Assembly: GCA_937923795.1 (NCBI GenBank)
Contig: CALDWI010000043.1
Location: 1-64,000 of the forward strand
Direction: 5' to 3'
Source: an uncultured Collinsella sp.
GTDB taxonomy: Bacteria > Actinomycetota > Coriobacteriia > Coriobacteriales > Coriobacteriaceae
Length of the DNA stretch: 64,000 bases
A program made the translations under genes and the position numbers. Positions 61,892 to 64,000 of this stretch are shown here, piece by piece; the first letter of the stretch is position 1; the number at the start of each line of letters is the position of its first letter. Under the pieces are notes generated by a model. The model saw only the letters and a program-made list of their open reading frames with translations, did no database searches and was not told the origin of the DNA.

Positions 61892-62656
61892 CTACCCCTC
61901 GATACGGCTCAAGAACTCACGGGTACGCTGCTCGCGCGGATGATCGATAACCTGCTCGGCCGGACCCTCCTCAACAATGCGGCCGCCATCCATAAAGACC
62001 ACGCGATCGGCAACATCGCGCGCAAACTGCATCGCATGGGTCACGATCACCATCGTCATATTCTGCGCCGCCAGGTCTTTAATGACACGCAGCACCTCGG
62101 CCGTTAGCTCGGGATCGAGCGCCGAGGTCGGCTCGTCAAAGAATAAGATTTCCGGATCGAGCGCCAGGGCGCGGGCGATACTCACACGCTGTTGCTGACC
62201 GCCCGAAAGCTCACACGGCACCTTGTTCTCGTTGCCCGTCAGCCCCATTTGTGCAATCAGCTCGTGAGCGCGGGCTTCCGCCTGCTCGCGCGGACGCTTA
62301 AGCACGCGAATCGGCGCATCGGTGATGTTTTTCATCACCGTATAGTGCGGGAACAGGTTGTAATTTTGGAACACCAGGCCGAATCGCGAGCGCGCCTGCT
62401 TGGGCACATCGCCCTTCGCATAGACCGCGCCCGAACCCTCATCCGTCGCAACGGCAAGGTCGCCAAACGAGAGCGAGCCTCCGTCGAGTGTCTCGAGCAG
62501 CGTGGCACACCGCAGCAGCGTGGACTTGCCGCCACCCGAAGGCCCGATAATCGCCACGACCTCGCCACGCTTCACCTCAAGCGAGATATCCTTGAGCACC
62601 TCATTGCCGCCAAACGCCTTACGCGCGTTCGATATATTCATTACCGAATTAATCAT
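61892..62656 (-). CDS. Polar amino acid ABC transporter, ATP-binding protein
   Basis: 254 residues. Walker A GPSGGGKST, Q-loop VFQNYNLFPHYTV, signature LSGGQQQRVSIARAL, Walker B EILFFDEPTSALD, and H-loop VTHAMQF. This is the HisP/GlnQ type. The ATG overlaps the stop of the permease gene (ATGATTAA), indicating coupling; ATG 62641 is an alternative. It is last of a substrate-binding protein, permease, ATPase set, followed by a terminator. Confidence 0.94.
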   Translation of the reverse strand: MINSVMNISNARKAFGGNEVLKDISLEVKRGEVVAIIGPSGGGKSTLLRCATLLETLDGGSLSFGDLAVATDEGSGAVYAKGDVPKQARSRFGLVFQNYNLFPHYTVMKNITDAPIRVLKRPREQAEARAHELIAQMGLTGNENKVPCELSGGQQQRVSIARALALDPEILFFDEPTSALDPELTAEVLRVIKDLAAQNMTMVIVTHAMQFARDVADRVVFMDGGRIVEEGPAEQVIDHPREQRTREFLSRIEG

Positions 62657-63302
62657 GGTAGTAATCCAATTTTTTCTCGGCGGCGCCCAGCAGCATCTCG
62701 ACGACGAAATTAAAGACCCAGTAAATCAGCGCCGCGATCGCAAACGGCACCATGCTCACCTGCGAGGCGACCAGCGCCTTGGCCGTCGAGAACATCTCAC
62801 CCACGCCAATGGCAAACGCCAGCGACGTGTCCTTGACCAGCGTGATGATCTCGTTGCCCATCGCCGGCAGAATACGCTTGGCGACCTGCGGCATCACGAT
62901 ATACAGAAACGTCTGCACGCGCGAATAGCCCAGCACCTCGGCAGCCTCGTATTGACCGCGCGGAATGGACTGCAAGCCCGAGCGATAGATCTCGGCAAAG
63001 TAACCGGCGTAGTTGATGATGAACGCCACGACGCACGCCGTCCACTTGGAATCGGGCGTGAGCGAAATGCCAAACACGTAGTACGGGGCAAAGTAGATGG
63101 CAAACATCTGCAGCATGAGCGGCGTACCGCGCATGACCGAAATGTAGATGCGCGCAATCCAGCGAAGCGGCGCGATTTTGCTCATGCGCATAAACGCCAC
63201 GGGGATTCCCAGCGGAATCGACCCCAGCAGTGTCAGCACAAACAACTGCAAACTGACCAAGAATCCCTGGCCAAGCATCTGCATCATGACCTGAATAGAC
63301 AT
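62649..63302 (-). CDS. Polar amino acid ABC transporter, permease
   Basis: 217 residues from the ATG at 63302, which overlaps the upstream stop codon (TAATG). HisMQ-type permease with GIPVAFMRMSKIAPLRWIAR, RGTPLMLQMF, and the EAA loop EAAEVLGYSRVQTFLYIVMP. About five hydrophobic segments. It works with the ATPase at 61892 and the binding protein at 63302-64000. The single permease gene implies a homodimer. Confidence 0.94.
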   Translation of the reverse strand: MSIQVMMQMLGQGFLVSLQLFVLTLLGSIPLGIPVAFMRMSKIAPLRWIARIYISVMRGTPLMLQMFAIYFAPYYVFGISLTPDSKWTACVVAFIINYAGYFAEIYRSGLQSIPRGQYEAAEVLGYSRVQTFLYIVMPQVAKRILPAMGNEIITLVKDTSLAFAIGVGEMFSTAKALVASQVSMVPFAIAALIYWVFNFVVEMLLGAAEKKLDYYHD

Positions 63303-64000
63303 TACTTGAGCACCCAATTATCGAAAGATAGACCATAGCTTGAATACTTGTCGCAGAGATCCTTAACCGTACCGTCATCGTAGAGTGCCTTGAGCGACTC
63401 GGTCACGGCGTCGGCCGACTTGGTGTCGCCCTTCTTAAAGCCGACGGCGTAGTGCTCGCTGGACAGCGGCTCATCAAGCTGCGTATAAGCATCGGGCTTG
63501 GCGGCAAGCTGATACTGGGCAATCGAAAGGTCGCAAGCCACGGCATCGACCGCGCCGCTCTCGAGCTGCATAAACGCCGTGTTGTACTCACCGATGGTGT
63601 CGAGCGTGGCAAACGTCGCCGCCAGATCCTTCTGGTCACCCTCAAGCACATCCTGCGCAGCGGAATCGGTCTGGGTAATCACGGTCTTGCCGGCAAGATC
63701 GTCCCAGCTCTTGATGCCTGCATCCTTCTTTACCACCAGCACCTGCTCGTTGAGCATGTACGGCTCGGAGAACGTGTAGTCGTCCTCGCGGCCCTCCATG
63801 GTAAAGCCGTTCCAGATACAGTTGATGGCGCCCGAGTTGAGCAGCGTATCCTTGGCATCCCAGTCGATGGCCTCGTATTTGACCTCCCAGCCCTGCTTAT
63901 CGGCAACAGCCTTGGCCAGATCGAGATCAAAGCCGGTGTACTCGCCATCGTCGCCCACAAAGCCGTACGGAGGATAGGACTTATCAAAGCCCACCACGAG
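63302..64000 (-). CDS. Amino acid ABC transporter substrate-binding protein (5' end beyond window)
   Basis: Partial: the frame is open at the window edge, so the signal peptide and start are missing. The visible 230 residues form a family 3 solute-binding protein: VGFDKSYPPYGFVGDDGEYT, GFDLDLAKAVADKQGWEV, WNGFTMEGREDDYTFSEPYM, SAAQDVLEG and the C-terminal DLCDKYSSYGLSFDNWVLK. Acidic and aromatic pocket residues suit a polar amino acid. It is first in the operon with permease and ATPase. Confidence 0.92.
   Translation of the reverse strand, partial: LVVGFDKSYPPYGFVGDDGEYTGFDLDLAKAVADKQGWEVKYEAIDWDAKDTLLNSGAINCIWNGFTMEGREDDYTFSEPYMLNEQVLVVKKDAGIKSWDDLAGKTVITQTDSAAQDVLEGDQKDLAATFATLDTIGEYNTAFMQLESGAVDAVACDLSIAQYQLAAKPDAYTQLDEPLSSEHYAVGFKKGDTKSADAVTESLKALYDDGTVKDLCDKYSSYGLSFDNWVLK

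Overview
The window is high-GC (lower in the surface-protein locus), densely packed and uninterrupted by phage or insertion sequences. Gene content (tadA, small SRP RNA, LemA, glmS, Kup, two heterodimeric ABC exporter pairs, an EF-G-like GTPase) and codon usage fit a gut Coriobacteriia genome, most likely Collinsella or a close relative. That assignment is inference from style and content, not from a marker gene.

Layout. 1-4.6 kb: a LysR regulator divergent from an SDR dehydrogenase, an OFA-type MFS carrier and a Gfo/Idh/MocA dehydrogenase, probably one catabolic unit. 4.9-11.8 kb: Tex, a transaldolase-like aldolase, a Cof-type HAD phosphatase and RlmKL. 11.9-16.6 kb: a potassium unit transcribed kup, small membrane protein, short kdpD, kdpE. 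16.8-20.2 kb: a nitroreductase and a lipoteichoic-acid-synthase-like sulfatase. 20.65-29.56 kb: the most interesting block, a minus-strand operon with a SipW-type signal peptidase, two proteins with SipW-cognate-like leaders, a 1,835-residue repeat surface protein, a third such protein, and a last protein ending in an LAATG sortase-like signal. A 12-C tract lies upstream and structured 3' elements lie downstream. 30.0-31.9 kb: decayed genes (a membrane protein with an in-frame TAG, a headless TetR) and a flavodoxin. 32-35.7 kb: ABC exporter pair 1. 36.0-38.2 kb: ffs, a TadA-glycerate kinase fusion and tRNA-Ser(UGA). 38.2-43.1 kb: TetR, LemA, IlvE, DedA, CysE. 43.2-47.5 kb: ABC exporter pair 2 behind a MarR regulator with clear operators. 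47.6-52.8 kb: a hypothetical protein, a nitroreductase, a membrane protein, a degenerate Fis-type regulator, YeiH and GntR. 52.9-56.2 kb: GlmS divergent from a LacI regulator. 56.3-64 kb: HAD hydrolase, orphan LarE, secreted nuclease, EF-G-like protein and a polar amino acid ABC transporter cut by the window edge.

The intergenic DNA is unusually rich in hairpins. I separate (i) large nested hairpins with conserved cores inside locus-specific arms (E1-E4); (ii) a duplicated 3' element beginning at the TAG stop codon of two unrelated genes; (iii) short palindromes centred on GGGACAG-like words with different arms, often at stop codons; (iv) a long-arm pair starting AGTTGCGGTGGAATA; and (v) two looser families. 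Together these look like a transcript-end or REP-like repeat system and are, with the SipW operon, the best candidates for undescribed biology here.
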